From assembly GCF_900454495.1 (NCBI RefSeq), contig NZ_UGSI01000002.1:1771001-1835000 (forward strand): a stretch of 64,000 nt of DNA, given 5' to 3'. The translations under genes and the position numbers were made by a program. The DNA is from Paenibacillus macerans. Its GTDB lineage: Bacteria; Bacillota; Bacilli; Paenibacillales; Paenibacillaceae. Of the stretch, positions 26,453 through 35,920 are shown piece by piece. Below the pieces are notes generated by a model. That model saw nothing but the letters and a program-made list of their open reading frames with translations, was not told the DNA's origin and did not search any database. The stretch's first letter is position 1. Every line of letters begins with the position of its first letter.

Positions 26453-26492
26453 AAAGGGTCCAAGCCATTTTTCGGCTTAGGCCCTTTTTTTC
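26453..26492. terminator. Bidirectional terminator between yajC and the convergent membrane protein
   Basis: AAGGGTCCAAGCC pairs with GGCTTAGGCCCTT (one mismatch), flanked by A-run on the left and T-run on the right, so it can stop both converging transcripts. Confidence 0.85.
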
Positions 26493-26494
26493 AT

Positions 26495-26887
26495 TCACTT
26501 CCGGTTTAAATTCACCCCGATCATTCCTCCAAACGCTCCGATGACAAGCCCCGGCGCCAGCAGGATGCAATCGCGCAGCGTCAGCGATGTGTCGAGCGCG
26601 AGAAAGCTGATGAGCAACAGCAGCACCACGTACAGCAGACCGGTCAGACCACCCTGGTACCAGCCTCTCTGCTTCGCCCTTTTGCCGGAGACGATGCCGC
26701 CGAACAAAACGGCGATGCCGTGAACGAGATAGGTGTACAGCGCAAGCTCGGGCTCATCCAGCATCTCCCCCTGCAATAACAACGACAATATCAGGGCGCC
26801 GATCATCATCCATAAAAAAGCGTACCAAAGTCCCGAGACGGTAGGCTGCGAAATCCGAAACCCGAATAAATTGCGGATGAAGTGCAT
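26495..26887 (-). CDS. TIGR04086-family membrane protein (YrzE-like)
   Basis: 130 residues from ATG 26887, chosen for the AGGAGG site seven to eight bases upstream. Four hydrophobic segments fill nearly the whole protein (WYAFLWMMIGALILSLLL, LVHGIAVLFGG, GLLYVVLLLLISFLAL, LVIGAFGGMIGV). B. subtilis yrzE lies at the same place after yajC. Function unknown. Confidence 0.8.
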   Translation of the reverse strand: MHFIRNLFGFRISQPTVSGLWYAFLWMMIGALILSLLLQGEMLDEPELALYTYLVHGIAVLFGGIVSGKRAKQRGWYQGGLTGLLYVVLLLLISFLALDTSLTLRDCILLAPGLVIGAFGGMIGVNLNRK

Positions 26888-26972
26888 AAGGTCATCCTCC
26901 TGTCCTCTTATTACCACCATTTTATGGTCAAGCCCATGCAGTTATTACCGCGGCGCCGATTTTTTTGGAGTG

Positions 26973-27000
26973 GTGATCAAAAGCGGACTTTTTGAACTGC
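26973..27000 (+). repeat. Solo 3' end of the TIR-bounded repeat element
   Basis: GTGATCAAAAGCGGACTTTTTGAACTGCC repeats the right end of the elements at 33283 and 58554, here without the rest. It stands upstream of the DUF421 gene. Confidence 0.6.
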
Positions 27001-27125
27001 CTATAAGGAAGATCCTTGCAAGAAACCCGCTTTTTAATCCGATATTTACCGCATGGAATGAATAAGCGACGGTCAGAATACCCAGTACTATGTTCTGTTC
27101 GATCTTTTCATGAGGAGGGATTGCC

Positions 27126-27869
27126 GTGGTCGATGATATGCTGCCCCATGTCTTTCGAACCGTTCTGATGTATATTACTGTATTTGTCGTGATGCGAATA
27201 ATGGGAAAAAGAGAGGTCGGTAAGCTATCGATTTTTGATCTGGTGATTTCAATCATGATTGCGGATATTGCCGTTTTTGCTTTGGAAGATGTCAATAAAC
27301 CGCTCTATGAAGGAATTGTCCCCATGGCCACGCTCGTACTCATTCAAATCGGCATGGCCATGCTGTCGCTTCGCTATCGCAAGCTGCGGGTATGGCTTGA
27401 CGGTAAGCCGAGCGTCATCATTCATAACGGCAAAATCAACCGCGAGGAAATGAGGAAGCAGCGTTACAATTTGGACGATCTGCTCATGCAGCTGCGTTCT
27501 AAAAAAGTCGACAGTGTGGCCGACGTGGAGTTCGCCGTTCTGGAAACGAGCGGACAACTGAGTGTATTCCCCAAGGACAAGTCCGGCAAAACCGGCAAAA
27601 CCGGCAAAACCGGCAATAGCGGCAACAGCGGCGGACGAAAAAACAAGGAGAACGCGTCCATTGCCTCCAAAATCAAATACGAAGAGCTGCCGCTGCCGCT
27701 GATTATGGATGGAAAAGTGAACGAAGAAAATTTGCAAAAGATCGGGAAAACCAGGTTTTGGCTGAAAAATCAAATTCAGTCCAAGGGGCTGAGCGATTTT
27801 AAACAGGTGTTCTTCTGCAGCATGGATCATAATGGCAAATTGTATATCAACCCCATGGATGAGACTTGA
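27126..27869 (+). CDS. DUF421 membrane protein (YetF/YrbG family)
   Basis: 247 residues from GTG 27126 with a GAGGAGGG site. Three membrane segments in the first 85 residues (MYITVFVVMRIMGKREVGKL marks the family), then two cytoplasmic DUF421 lobes with GKPSVIIHNGKINREEMRKQ and YNLDDLLMQLRSK. Between the lobes a low-complexity linker made of GKT and GNS repeats (about residues 154-167) is encoded by near-identical tandem units. YetF relatives stabilise spores or membranes; function here is not established. Synteny with B. subtilis yrbG. Confidence 0.85.
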   Translation: MVDDMLPHVFRTVLMYITVFVVMRIMGKREVGKLSIFDLVISIMIADIAVFALEDVNKPLYEGIVPMATLVLIQIGMAMLSLRYRKLRVWLDGKPSVIIHNGKINREEMRKQRYNLDDLLMQLRSKKVDSVADVEFAVLETSGQLSVFPKDKSGKTGKTGKTGNSGNSGGRKNKENASIASKIKYEELPLPLIMDGKVNEENLQKIGKTRFWLKNQIQSKGLSDFKQVFFCSMDHNGKLYINPMDET

Positions 27870-27885
27870 ATAGTTTTGCAACGTA

Positions 27886-29469
27886 TCAGCGGCGGAACCA
27901 CTTGCCGAGAACCGGCAGCCGCTTAAGGTCATGCAGGTCGAACAGGCCCATGACGCCGGCCAGCGCGAGATACAGGATTCCGGAGGCCGTAGCCGCGGCG
28001 ATAAATTGGATTTCCAGAACGGAACCAAACGGCAGGCGGTTCATCGCGTATTGGGCGGCGGCCGCCATAATGACCATAGCGGCGCATACCTTGGCGAAAT
28101 CCAGATAAGGCAGCGAATAGCGGAGAAAGCGGGCGACGCTGTAACCGTGCAGGAGCGTCACGACGATAAAGTTGACAACGATGGCGATGACGGCCCCGTA
28201 AATGCCCAGAGACGGATTGGATGCGAGATAAAAGATCAGCGATATTTTGATGACGGCTCCGATCAGGGTATTGACCAGGGCCCGCCCCGGCTTGTCTAGG
28301 GCTTGAAGCGTCGCCTGCAGCGGCGCCTGGGCATAGAGGAAAAGCGCAAACGGAGCCATCGCCTTCAGCATGCCGGCGATTTCGGCGTTGTTGTAGATGA
28401 TCAGGCAGAGCGGTTCGGCCATCACGAACATGACCGCGGCAAACGGGGCGCCGGTAACCAGCGCAAGCCGCAGCGATTGATGCAGCCGCAGCTGGATCGA
28501 CCGCATATCCCCGCGAGCCTGGGCTTCGGCCAGCGAAGGAACGAGCGAGACGGCCAGCGAAGACGTCAGCGCGCCGGGCAGCAGCAGCAGCGGAATGACC
28601 ATGCCCTGCAGCGCCCCGTATTGGGAGGTGGCCACGGCGACGCTGATTCCGGCCATCGCCAGGCTTCGCGCCGTGGTGATGGATTCCAGCAAGTAGGACA
28701 GCGAGCCGACGAGCTTGCCGCCGGTTACCGGAATCGCAATACGCAAAATCGGGCGAAGCAATTTACCGATCAAGGGCTGTTTTTCCGTGGCCGGCTTGAC
28801 CGATGTTTCTTGGACCGCGGCTTCCTGCCGCTCCCGCCGCTGCAGCTGGCGGTATTGCCATAACAGCACGCCAAGCCCGACGATTTCCCCGGCAACGACG
28901 CCAAGCATCGCCCCCGCCGCGGCGTACGCCATCCCCATCGGCAGCAGCAAATACGCGAACCACAGCGTGCAGACGATACGGGCTACCGTCTCCAAAATCG
29001 AGGAGACGGCGGACGGGATCATGTCCTGCTTGCCCTGAAAATAACCGCGAAACACGGAGGAAACGGCGACGACGACGATCATCGGGCTCATCGCCACAAA
29101 TGTATGGTAAACGCGGGCATCCGTAAGGATATAGCGGCTTACCCAGGGCGCCCCGAACAAGCATAAAAAGGTGAACAGGAAGCCCGCCGCCGTCGTAAAT
29201 ACCAGGCTCGTCCGCAAAATAGCGCGGGAACGCCCCGGATTCCCCGAGGACTCGGCTTCGGCCACCAGTTTGGCGACGGCCAAAGGAATACCTCCGGTAA
29301 TGATCGTTACGATCACGAGGAAGAAAGGATATCCAAGCTGATAAAGACCTACCCCTTCCGCCCCGATCACGCGGGGCAGCATAATGCGCGGAATGAAACC
29401 AAGGAGCCGGTTGACGATGCCCGCCACCAGCAAAATCATCGTTCCTTGGATGAAGGTTTGTTTGCTCAA
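27886..29469 (-). CDS. spoVB: Stage V sporulation protein B (MOP-superfamily lipid flippase)
   Basis: 527-residue integral membrane protein with about 14 helices, related to MurJ/RfbX flippases. N-terminal KQTFIQGTMILLVAGIVNRLLGFIPR, then GVGLYQLGYPFFLVIVTI, are typical of SpoVB, which is needed for spore cortex synthesis, presumably moving lipid-linked precursors. Encoded opposite to its neighbours, as in B. subtilis (between yrbG and comN). A more general polysaccharide flippase role cannot be excluded. Confidence 0.88.
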   Translation of the reverse strand: MSKQTFIQGTMILLVAGIVNRLLGFIPRIMLPRVIGAEGVGLYQLGYPFFLVIVTIITGGIPLAVAKLVAEAESSGNPGRSRAILRTSLVFTTAAGFLFTFLCLFGAPWVSRYILTDARVYHTFVAMSPMIVVVAVSSVFRGYFQGKQDMIPSAVSSILETVARIVCTLWFAYLLLPMGMAYAAAGAMLGVVAGEIVGLGVLLWQYRQLQRRERQEAAVQETSVKPATEKQPLIGKLLRPILRIAIPVTGGKLVGSLSYLLESITTARSLAMAGISVAVATSQYGALQGMVIPLLLLPGALTSSLAVSLVPSLAEAQARGDMRSIQLRLHQSLRLALVTGAPFAAVMFVMAEPLCLIIYNNAEIAGMLKAMAPFALFLYAQAPLQATLQALDKPGRALVNTLIGAVIKISLIFYLASNPSLGIYGAVIAIVVNFIVVTLLHGYSVARFLRYSLPYLDFAKVCAAMVIMAAAAQYAMNRLPFGSVLEIQFIAAATASGILYLALAGVMGLFDLHDLKRLPVLGKWFRR

Positions 29470-29664
29470 AGTGCTTCCCTCTCTCCCGGAAAATAGCTTT
29501 ATCGATCGTTTTTTCTTGGGGTTATTCTATGAATATGTCTTACCTGTACAAGTTCATGACTTGTCTTTTTGGAGGCTTCTAAAATTGGAAAAAGTCAGTA
29601 GAAGCAGGAATCGGGAAATTGGGGTAGAATGTATTAAAACGGGGGTTGAAGGAGGCAGAAAATC

Positions 29665-29922
29665 GTGGCTGAAGAGGGATTGACGGAACAAGAGTTGAAC
29701 GAGGCGATCGAAAGCCTTTGCCGCAGCAAAGCGGAGGAATTCAGATTGATCGGTTACGAGCACGTAACCGGCCCTGAGATTTGGGAATGCGTGAGTCAAA
29801 AATATGAAAAGGAAGGCATTCCGCCAATGCATCAACTTGTCAATGATATACTTTCCTTAAAAGTGACCCAATTTATGAATTATATGACGATTTCCGCATA
29901 TCGTGGATCCCGTCTTATATGA
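29665..29922 (+). CDS. comN: ComN-type post-transcriptional regulator (YrzD-like)
   Basis: 85 residues from GTG 29665 with AAGGAGG. Small helical protein: LTEQELNEAIESLCRSKAEE, then HVTGPEIWECVSQKYEKEG, then LVNDILSLKVTQFMNYMTI. B. subtilis ComN, at the same position before secDF, controls comE mRNA localisation and competence. Function here is by synteny and similarity. Confidence 0.8.
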   Translation: MAEEGLTEQELNEAIESLCRSKAEEFRLIGYEHVTGPEIWECVSQKYEKEGIPPMHQLVNDILSLKVTQFMNYMTISAYRGSRLI

Positions 29923-29938
29923 GGCCGGGGTCTTTTTT
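29906..29938 (+). terminator. Terminator of comN
   Basis: GATCCCG (29906-29912) pairs with CGGGGTC (29926-29932), then six T. The stem overlaps the end of the coding sequence. Confidence 0.65.
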
Positions 29939-29957
29939 GTCGGCAAATTTTGATAAA

Positions 29958-29986
29958 TTGACTCGCTTTTTCTGCATCGCTATAAT
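29958..29986 (+). promoter_or_regulatory. Sigma-A promoter of secD-secF
   Basis: TTGACT, exactly 17 bases, TATAAT; 39 bases before the secD ATG. Confidence 0.85.
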
Positions 29987-30024
29987 AGGAATATTGAGAA
30001 TTTGAAAGGGGAACGAAGTACGGA

Positions 30025-31278
30025 ATGAAAAGAATCATCGCATTCATAACCGTCGTGGTTGTCTCGCTCGGGATTATGGGCTGGACAAGCCCCGACCTGT
30101 TGAAAAACGTACGTCTCGGCCTGGATTTGAAAGGCGGCTTTGAAATTTTGTATGAAGCATCGCCTTTGGAAGGCGGAGGAGCGGTGACGAGGGAATCCCT
30201 CCTCAAGACGGCGCAAAGCCTGGAGGATCGGGCGAACAAACTGGGGACAAGCGAACCGGAAGTTACGACCGAAGGCACCAACCGGATTCGCTTGAAGCTG
30301 GCCGGCGTCACCGACGAGGCAACGGTACGCAAAACGATGAAAGAGCCTGCCTCCCTTACATTCCGAAGCAAGGACGGTACGGAGAAGAACCCTAACGATT
30401 ACAACAAAATCGAAATGGTGGGTACGGATTTTGTCGAGAACGGGGCAAAACTGGAATATACCCAGATGAACGAACCGGTTGTCAGCATTAAAGTGAAAGA
30501 TAAAGAAAAGTTCGCGGAAGTTACCAAACGTTTGCTTGGAAAGCCGCTGGCGATTTACATGAACGACCAACTGATCTCTGCTCCCGTGGTTCAGGCTGTG
30601 CTGACCGACGGATCGGCGCAAATCAGCGTTGGCGGAGATTTGAACGAAGCCAAGGAGCTGCGCGACCAGATCAATCTCGGCGCCCTTCCGCTGAAATTGA
30701 CCGAGAAATACTCGCAAAGCGTAGGCGCTACGCTGGGCATGCAATCGCTGCAACAGACGATTGAAGCCGGATTGATCGCTTCGGCGTTCATTTTGCTGTT
30801 TATGATCGGTATGTACCGGGTTCCCGGGCTAATCGCCTCCCTTACGCTTATCATTCATACATGGCTGCTTATTCTGGTGTTCGTGTGGGCAGACTTTACG
30901 CTTACCCTGCCGGGGATCGCGGCTTTGATTCTCGGGGTCGGGATGGCGGTTGACGCCAATATCATTACCAATGAACGGATTCATGAAGAAATACGTACCG
31001 GCAAGAGCATCATGTCCGCCGTAAAAGCAGGCGACAAACATTCCCTGCGCACGGTTCTCGATTCGAATATTACAACCATTATCGTTGCGGCGGTAATGTA
31101 CTGGTTCGGCACCGGCGCGGTAAAAGGCTTTGCGCTCGTGCTGATCGTGGAAATCGTGCTCAGCATCGCTACGAATGTGTATCTCTCCCGCTTCCTGCTG
31201 AATCTGCTGCTTAAGGCGGGCAAGCTGTCGAAACCGAAGTATTTCGGCGTAAAGGAGCGTGATATTCGTGCGCTTTAA
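30025..31278 (+). CDS. secD: Protein translocase subunit SecD
   Basis: 417 residues. One N-terminal helix, then KNVRLGLDLKGGFEILYEA (the D1 motif), a large extracytoplasmic P1 domain with ISVGGDLNEAKELRDQINLG, then five helices including GMAVDANIITNERIHEE. Uses the proton gradient to pull exported proteins through SecYEG. Unlike B. subtilis, where SecDF is one polypeptide, SecD ends here and overlaps a separate secF. Confidence 0.95.
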   Translation: MKRIIAFITVVVVSLGIMGWTSPDLLKNVRLGLDLKGGFEILYEASPLEGGGAVTRESLLKTAQSLEDRANKLGTSEPEVTTEGTNRIRLKLAGVTDEATVRKTMKEPASLTFRSKDGTEKNPNDYNKIEMVGTDFVENGAKLEYTQMNEPVVSIKVKDKEKFAEVTKRLLGKPLAIYMNDQLISAPVVQAVLTDGSAQISVGGDLNEAKELRDQINLGALPLKLTEKYSQSVGATLGMQSLQQTIEAGLIASAFILLFMIGMYRVPGLIASLTLIIHTWLLILVFVWADFTLTLPGIAALILGVGMAVDANIITNERIHEEIRTGKSIMSAVKAGDKHSLRTVLDSNITTIIVAAVMYWFGTGAVKGFALVLIVEIVLSIATNVYLSRFLLNLLLKAGKLSKPKYFGVKERDIRAL

Positions 31279-32161
31279 TAAAAACCTGGACTATGTGCAT
31301 CTCAGCAAGTACTTTTATATTTTGTCGATCGTCCTGACGATCACCGGCCTCATCTGCCTCTCGGTTTTCGGCTTGAATTACAGCGTCGATTTTAAAGCGG
31401 GCTCCAATGTGGACATCTCGCTTACGAAACCGCTGACGGCGGAGCAAGTGAAGCCGATCTTGGACAAGCTCGGCATTGCGGAAGGCACGACGGTCAGCCT
31501 GGGCGAAGACCGGATGAATATCCGCTTTACGCAAGTGCTTAGTGAAGATAACGATGCGCAGTTGAAAAGCGAAATCTCGAAGCTGGACGACAAAGCCTCG
31601 TTCGAAGTCAACACGGTCGATCCGGAAATGGCCCGGGAACTGGCCCGCAACGCGATTTATGCCGTGCTGATTTCCTGTATAGGGATCATCATTTACGTCA
31701 GCATCCGTTTTGAATGGCGGTTTGCCCTGGCCGCGATCGTCGCCTTGCTGCACGATGCGTTTATGGTCATCGCGGTTTTCTCCATTTTCCGCTTGGAGGT
31801 CGACCTGACCTTTATCGTCGCGGTATTGACGATCATCGGTTATTCGATCAACGATACGATCGTTATCTTCGACCGGATTCGCGAGAACCTGCGTTTTTCC
31901 AAGCTCAAAACGCGTCAGGACCTCGTCGATTTGGTCAACCACAGCGTGGCGCAGACGATTATGCGTTCCCTATACACCGCGCTTACGGTGTTTGTGGCCG
32001 CCTTCTTCCTGTTCCTGCTGGGCGGCGAGTCGATCAAGATGTTCTCGCTCGCCATGGTGATCGGCCTGCTGTTCGGGGCTTACTCTTCGATCTTTATCGC
32101 CAGCCCGCTCTGGTTTGTCTTTAAAGGTAAGCAAAAGAATAAACCGGCTAAAGCATCCTAA
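31268..32161 (+). CDS. secF: Protein translocase subunit SecF
   Basis: 297 residues from GTG 31268 (AAAGGAG ten bases upstream; GTG 31259 is too close to it). Six helices with the SecF signatures FGLNYSVDFKAGSNVDI near the N-terminus and IGYSINDTIVIFDRIRENLR in the fourth helix region. Start lies 11 bases inside secD, so expression is translationally coupled. Forms SecDF with its neighbour; YajC is encoded upstream. Confidence 0.95.
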   Translation: MRFNKNLDYVHLSKYFYILSIVLTITGLICLSVFGLNYSVDFKAGSNVDISLTKPLTAEQVKPILDKLGIAEGTTVSLGEDRMNIRFTQVLSEDNDAQLKSEISKLDDKASFEVNTVDPEMARELARNAIYAVLISCIGIIIYVSIRFEWRFALAAIVALLHDAFMVIAVFSIFRLEVDLTFIVAVLTIIGYSINDTIVIFDRIRENLRFSKLKTRQDLVDLVNHSVAQTIMRSLYTALTVFVAAFFLFLLGGESIKMFSLAMVIGLLFGAYSSIFIASPLWFVFKGKQKNKPAKAS

Positions 32162-32202
32162 GCGGCTTTTTGAAGATATCTAGCCATCGGTTGGTTCAAG
32201 AA

Positions 32203-32231
32203 AGAGCCGCGTCGACTAAAGACGCGGCTCT
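32203..32231 (+). terminator. Hairpin after secF (probable terminator)
   Basis: AGAGCCGCGTC pairs perfectly with GACGCGGCTCT around a seven-base loop; the following ATCATTCTTC is only moderately T-rich, so termination strength is uncertain. Confidence 0.6.
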
Positions 32232-32272
32232 ATCATTCTTCATCAGTTTCTACATGGTTTTAGGAGGTCATT

Positions 32273-33229
32273 ATGAAACGCGAACATGCTGCCTTTTCCG
32301 ATTCCGCCGCTTGGCTTAGCATCGTAAGCCATGCAGCGCTTGCCGTCTTTAAAGGGATGGTGGGGCTATGGTTCGACAGCCGGGCGCTGCTGGCGGCCGC
32401 ATTGCACTCCGCTTCGGATGCCGCGGCCGAAATCGCCGCAAAAGTGGAGTGGCCCGGTTTACGGAAGCGGAGAGCGCTGCACGCGGCATATGTCGGGAGA
32501 GAAGGGGCTGAGCCGCTTCTTGCGATCTTTTTTGCCGTGTTCCTGCTTATGGGCGGACTGCAGATGATGATTGCCGCCATATCGAATATCGCCAGAGACG
32601 AGCTCAAGCCTCCGGAAGTGATGGCCGGAGTCGCCGTCGTCGTTTCATTTGCGCTGAAGGAAGCGGTGTTCCAATTCCGGTTTCGCCAGTCCCGGAAAGA
32701 GGATCCCAAAACCGCGCAATCGCTGATCGCAACGCACCGTTACTCTCTTTATTCTTCCGTAGCTGCGTTCATCGGTGTTTTTAGCGCGGTGGCGGGGCAG
32801 GCGATGGGGGTTTCTGAATTGCTTTATCTTGATCCTTTGGCCGCCTTTTTTATCGCTTGCCTCGTCTTTTGGAGAGCGTACCGTCTGATCAGGGAGTCCC
32901 TTTACGGCCGGCTGGTTTCCGCCATTCAGGAGGAAGACACCACTTCCTTTATCGAGACGGTCCAGCGGGTCCACGGCGTTATTGCCGTCGATGAACTGAA
33001 AGCGCAGGAGAATGGACATTACGTTATCGTGGACGCGAAAATCAGCGTGAATCCGCGGATCACGGTTATGGAAGCAAACGACATCGCCAATCGCGCCAAA
33101 ATGCTGCTGCTCAACCGGTTTTCCCACGTAAGCGAAGTACGGATTCAAGTGGCGCCTTACGACGCCGGCTATCCTTATAAGAGCAACGCGGAGGAAAACG
33201 GCAGCGATATGCCGAATTTACTGCAATGA
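32273..33229 (+). CDS. Cation diffusion facilitator-like transporter with altered metal site
   Basis: 318 residues, ATG 32273 after a strong AGGAGG. About six membrane helices and a C-terminal cytoplasmic metal-binding domain (VHGVIAVDELKAQENGHY, then VDAKISVNPRITVMEAN). Helix 2 keeps the HxxxD metal motif (H45-SAS-D49), but the matching helix 5 motif reads HRYSL, with histidine 155 kept and the aspartate replaced by leucine 159. CDF proteins export zinc, iron or manganese against protons; the change may alter substrate or coupling. Alone between hairpins, upstream of recJ. Confidence 0.8.
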   Translation: MKREHAAFSDSAAWLSIVSHAALAVFKGMVGLWFDSRALLAAALHSASDAAAEIAAKVEWPGLRKRRALHAAYVGREGAEPLLAIFFAVFLLMGGLQMMIAAISNIARDELKPPEVMAGVAVVVSFALKEAVFQFRFRQSRKEDPKTAQSLIATHRYSLYSSVAAFIGVFSAVAGQAMGVSELLYLDPLAAFFIACLVFWRAYRLIRESLYGRLVSAIQEEDTTSFIETVQRVHGVIAVDELKAQENGHYVIVDAKISVNPRITVMEANDIANRAKMLLLNRFSHVSEVRIQVAPYDAGYPYKSNAEENGSDMPNLLQ

Positions 33230-33282
33230 CACTTGGCCCTGCGTAAAAAGACATTAAATGCGTAAAAGACATTTGAATGAAG

Positions 33283-33450
33283 GTTCAAAAAGTCAGGTTT
33301 TCAGCACCGAGAAGGTTGGATGAAGCTAGGGACTGAGTAGCGGAGCGTAGGCTGATCCTACGTGAGCAACGGAAGGCCCGGCTGAATTCAAGATTCGACG
33401 TCGAGTTCACTTCTTGACCTGCTTCGTGATCAAAAGATGACTTTTTGAAC
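33283..33450 (+). repeat. TIR-bounded repeat element, copy A (MITE-like)
   Basis: 168 bp bounded by perfect 13-bp inverted repeats GTTCAAAAAGTCA / TGACTTTTTGAAC. The interior shares long identical blocks with the copy at 58554 (for example GCACCGAGAAGGTTGGATGA and GCCCGGCTGAATTCAAGATT) but has a different central hairpin (CGTAGGCTGATCCTACG). No gene inside. It ends about 25 bases before the recJ start. Confidence 0.82.
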
Positions 33451-33475
33451 TACCTCTAGAAAGAAGGTGCCGCCC

Positions 33476-35884
33476 ATGCTTCATCCTAAGTACCGCTGGG
33501 ACCCGCTTCCCGCCGACGAAGAAGCCGCCCGTTTGCTCGCCGATCGGCTTAACCTCTCTCCGCTTGTCGCCTCGCTGCTGGTTACGCGGGGGATGGCGAA
33601 GCCGGAGGAGGCGGAGCTTTTTTTGAAAGGAACGGCCGCCGATCAACACGATCCGATGCTGCTTAGCGGCATGAAGGAAGCGGTCCCGAGAATTCGCCGG
33701 GCCGTGGAAAACGGGGAGCGGATCCTCGTGTACGGAGATTACGACGCCGACGGGGTATCCTCGACGACGCTGATGATTTGTTTGATGCGCAAGCTGGGCG
33801 CTACATACGAATACTATATCCCGCATCGTACCAAGGAAGGTTACGGTTTACATATTCCGGTTCTGGAGCAGGCTAGGCAGAAGGGGGTTACGCTGGTCGT
33901 TACCGTGGATACCGGCATCAGCGCGGTGGAACAGATCGCTTATGCCCGCGAGGAGGGCATGGACGTAATCGTGACGGACCATCACGAACCGCCGGCGGTG
34001 CTTCCGGAAGCCTACGCCTTAATTAACCCGAAGCTCCCCTTTTGTCCTTATCCGTTCAAGGGATTGGCCGGTGTCGGCGTCGCTTTCAAGCTGGCTAAAG
34101 CGCTGCTTGGGGATGACACCCCGGAATGCTGGACGGAACTGGTAGCGCTTGGAACGATCGCCGATTTGATGCCGCTGGTCGGAGAAAACCGCATGCTGGT
34201 CCGGGCCGGGCTCGTCGCGATGTCGCGATCGGCTTTTCCGGGAATGACCGCTTTGCTCGGAACCGCCGGCTGGTCCAAGGGCGAAGTGACCTCGACGGCG
34301 GTCGCATTCGGGCTGGCGCCGCGCATCAACGCCAGCGGGCGCATGAGCCACGCGGACCGGGCGGTCGCTTTGCTGACCGCCGAAAACGCGGACGAGGCCG
34401 AAACGATTGCCGAGGAGCTTGATGTGCTCAACAAGGAACGGCAGATGCTGGTGGAAAGCATGGTGCAGGAGGCGCTGCTGCAGCTCGAGGAGCAGACCGG
34501 TGACGCAGGTTTGCCGAATATCATCGTTGTGGCCGGAGAGGGCTGGAATGCCGGGGTCGTCGGCATCGTAGCCTCAAAGCTGTTGGAGCGGTACTTCCGT
34601 CCGACGATCGTGCTCGGAATTAATCCGGAAACCGGCGAATGCAAAGGCTCCGCCCGCTCCATTCCCGGCTTCGACATCTACGAGGCGTTAACCGATTGCG
34701 CCGATTTGCTCGACCATTTCGGCGGCCATCCGTCGGCGGCCGGCATGTCGCTGGGGCGCGGCAACCTGGCCGAATTTTCGCGTCGTCTCAATGCTTTCGC
34801 CGCCGGCAAGCTCCGGCCGGAGCATTTTGTACCCGTGATTACGACCGATTTGGAATGTTCGCTTAAGGAGATCACGTTATCGTCCATCGAGGAACTGGAA
34901 AGCCTGGCTCCGTTCGGGATGGCCAATACGTGTCCGCGCCTGCTGATCCGCGGCGTAAAGCTGGTGGAATGCCGGCAAATGGGCAAAGACGGCAAGCATT
35001 TGAAGCTGGTTGTCGGGCAAAACGGAGTGACCGTGGAGGCCGTAGCCTTCGGCAAAGGAGAGCTTGCGCCCCTGCTGGCGGAAGAGGCGGTTTTGGACAT
35101 GGTGTGCGAAGCCGGAATTAACGAATGGAACGGCTCGCGCAAACCGCAGCTGATGATTCAGGATCTTGCGGTTTCCCATCTTCAGGTGTTCGATTACCGC
35201 GGTTCGCGGAATCCGGCTATGCAGTTGGAGCAGCTTAAGAGCACGCTCGTTCACCTGCCGGCGTATGAACGTGACATCCCCGCCGTGATCGCGGCTGGCT
35301 CGGGCCCTCAATTGCTTCAGCTTGGCGATTTGAAGGATACCTCGGTTTGGGTATATGATAAGGACGATGGCGTTCTGCCGGGCAACGCTTTGGCGGAATC
35401 GGTCGGCGCAAGCCGCGTTACGACGCTGTTTGTGCTTGAGCTGCCGGATGCCTCGGAAGGCTGGAGCCGGATGATGGCTGCGTTTGTGTCGTTGGAAAGA
35501 ATTTATTTGCTGCATCCGCAGCGCTCGCCGCAGGAAAGAATCGAAACACCGTCCCGCGATCATTTCAAGCAGGTGTACGGCCTGCTGCTTAGGCTTGGCG
35601 GGGCGGCTCTGCGCGAAGAAGAAATAGTGGCGGCGCTGTTGAAACGGACCGGCTGGTCGAGGCGGATGCTGGAGCTAACGCTGGGCGTGTTCGAGGAACT
35701 GGGTTTTATCTCCAGAGCGTCGGGCTCCATCGCCGTCAACCCTTCTCCTTCCAAACGGCCGCTGGAAACCTCAAGCCGTTACCGGGAGTTCGGGCTGCTC
35801 GCCGAAATGGAGCAGATGCTGCTTCATGCCCGGGTTCCGGAAATTACCAAATGGATGTTAACCCGGATTAAAGGGGCTTCATAG
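33476..35884 (+). CDS. recJ: Single-stranded-DNA 5'-3' exonuclease RecJ
   Basis: 802 residues from ATG 33476 (GAAGG eight bases upstream). DHH phosphoesterase motifs: DYDADGVSSTT near residue 88, DTGIS, and DHHEPP near 163; the DHHA1 domain shows GGHPSAAGMSLGRG near 420; an OB-fold and a C-terminal winged-helix-like extension follow. Resects DNA in recombination and repair. Length agrees with B. subtilis RecJ (786). The repeat element ends just upstream of its ribosome binding site. Confidence 0.95.
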   Translation: MLHPKYRWDPLPADEEAARLLADRLNLSPLVASLLVTRGMAKPEEAELFLKGTAADQHDPMLLSGMKEAVPRIRRAVENGERILVYGDYDADGVSSTTLMICLMRKLGATYEYYIPHRTKEGYGLHIPVLEQARQKGVTLVVTVDTGISAVEQIAYAREEGMDVIVTDHHEPPAVLPEAYALINPKLPFCPYPFKGLAGVGVAFKLAKALLGDDTPECWTELVALGTIADLMPLVGENRMLVRAGLVAMSRSAFPGMTALLGTAGWSKGEVTSTAVAFGLAPRINASGRMSHADRAVALLTAENADEAETIAEELDVLNKERQMLVESMVQEALLQLEEQTGDAGLPNIIVVAGEGWNAGVVGIVASKLLERYFRPTIVLGINPETGECKGSARSIPGFDIYEALTDCADLLDHFGGHPSAAGMSLGRGNLAEFSRRLNAFAAGKLRPEHFVPVITTDLECSLKEITLSSIEELESLAPFGMANTCPRLLIRGVKLVECRQMGKDGKHLKLVVGQNGVTVEAVAFGKGELAPLLAEEAVLDMVCEAGINEWNGSRKPQLMIQDLAVSHLQVFDYRGSRNPAMQLEQLKSTLVHLPAYERDIPAVIAAGSGPQLLQLGDLKDTSVWVYDKDDGVLPGNALAESVGASRVTTLFVLELPDASEGWSRMMAAFVSLERIYLLHPQRSPQERIETPSRDHFKQVYGLLLRLGGAALREEEIVAALLKRTGWSRRMLELTLGVFEELGFISRASGSIAVNPSPSKRPLETSSRYREFGLLAEMEQMLLHARVPEITKWMLTRIKGAS

Positions 35885-35920
35885 ATTAACTTAATCTAGT
35901 TTTAGAATGGTTTATCTTGC

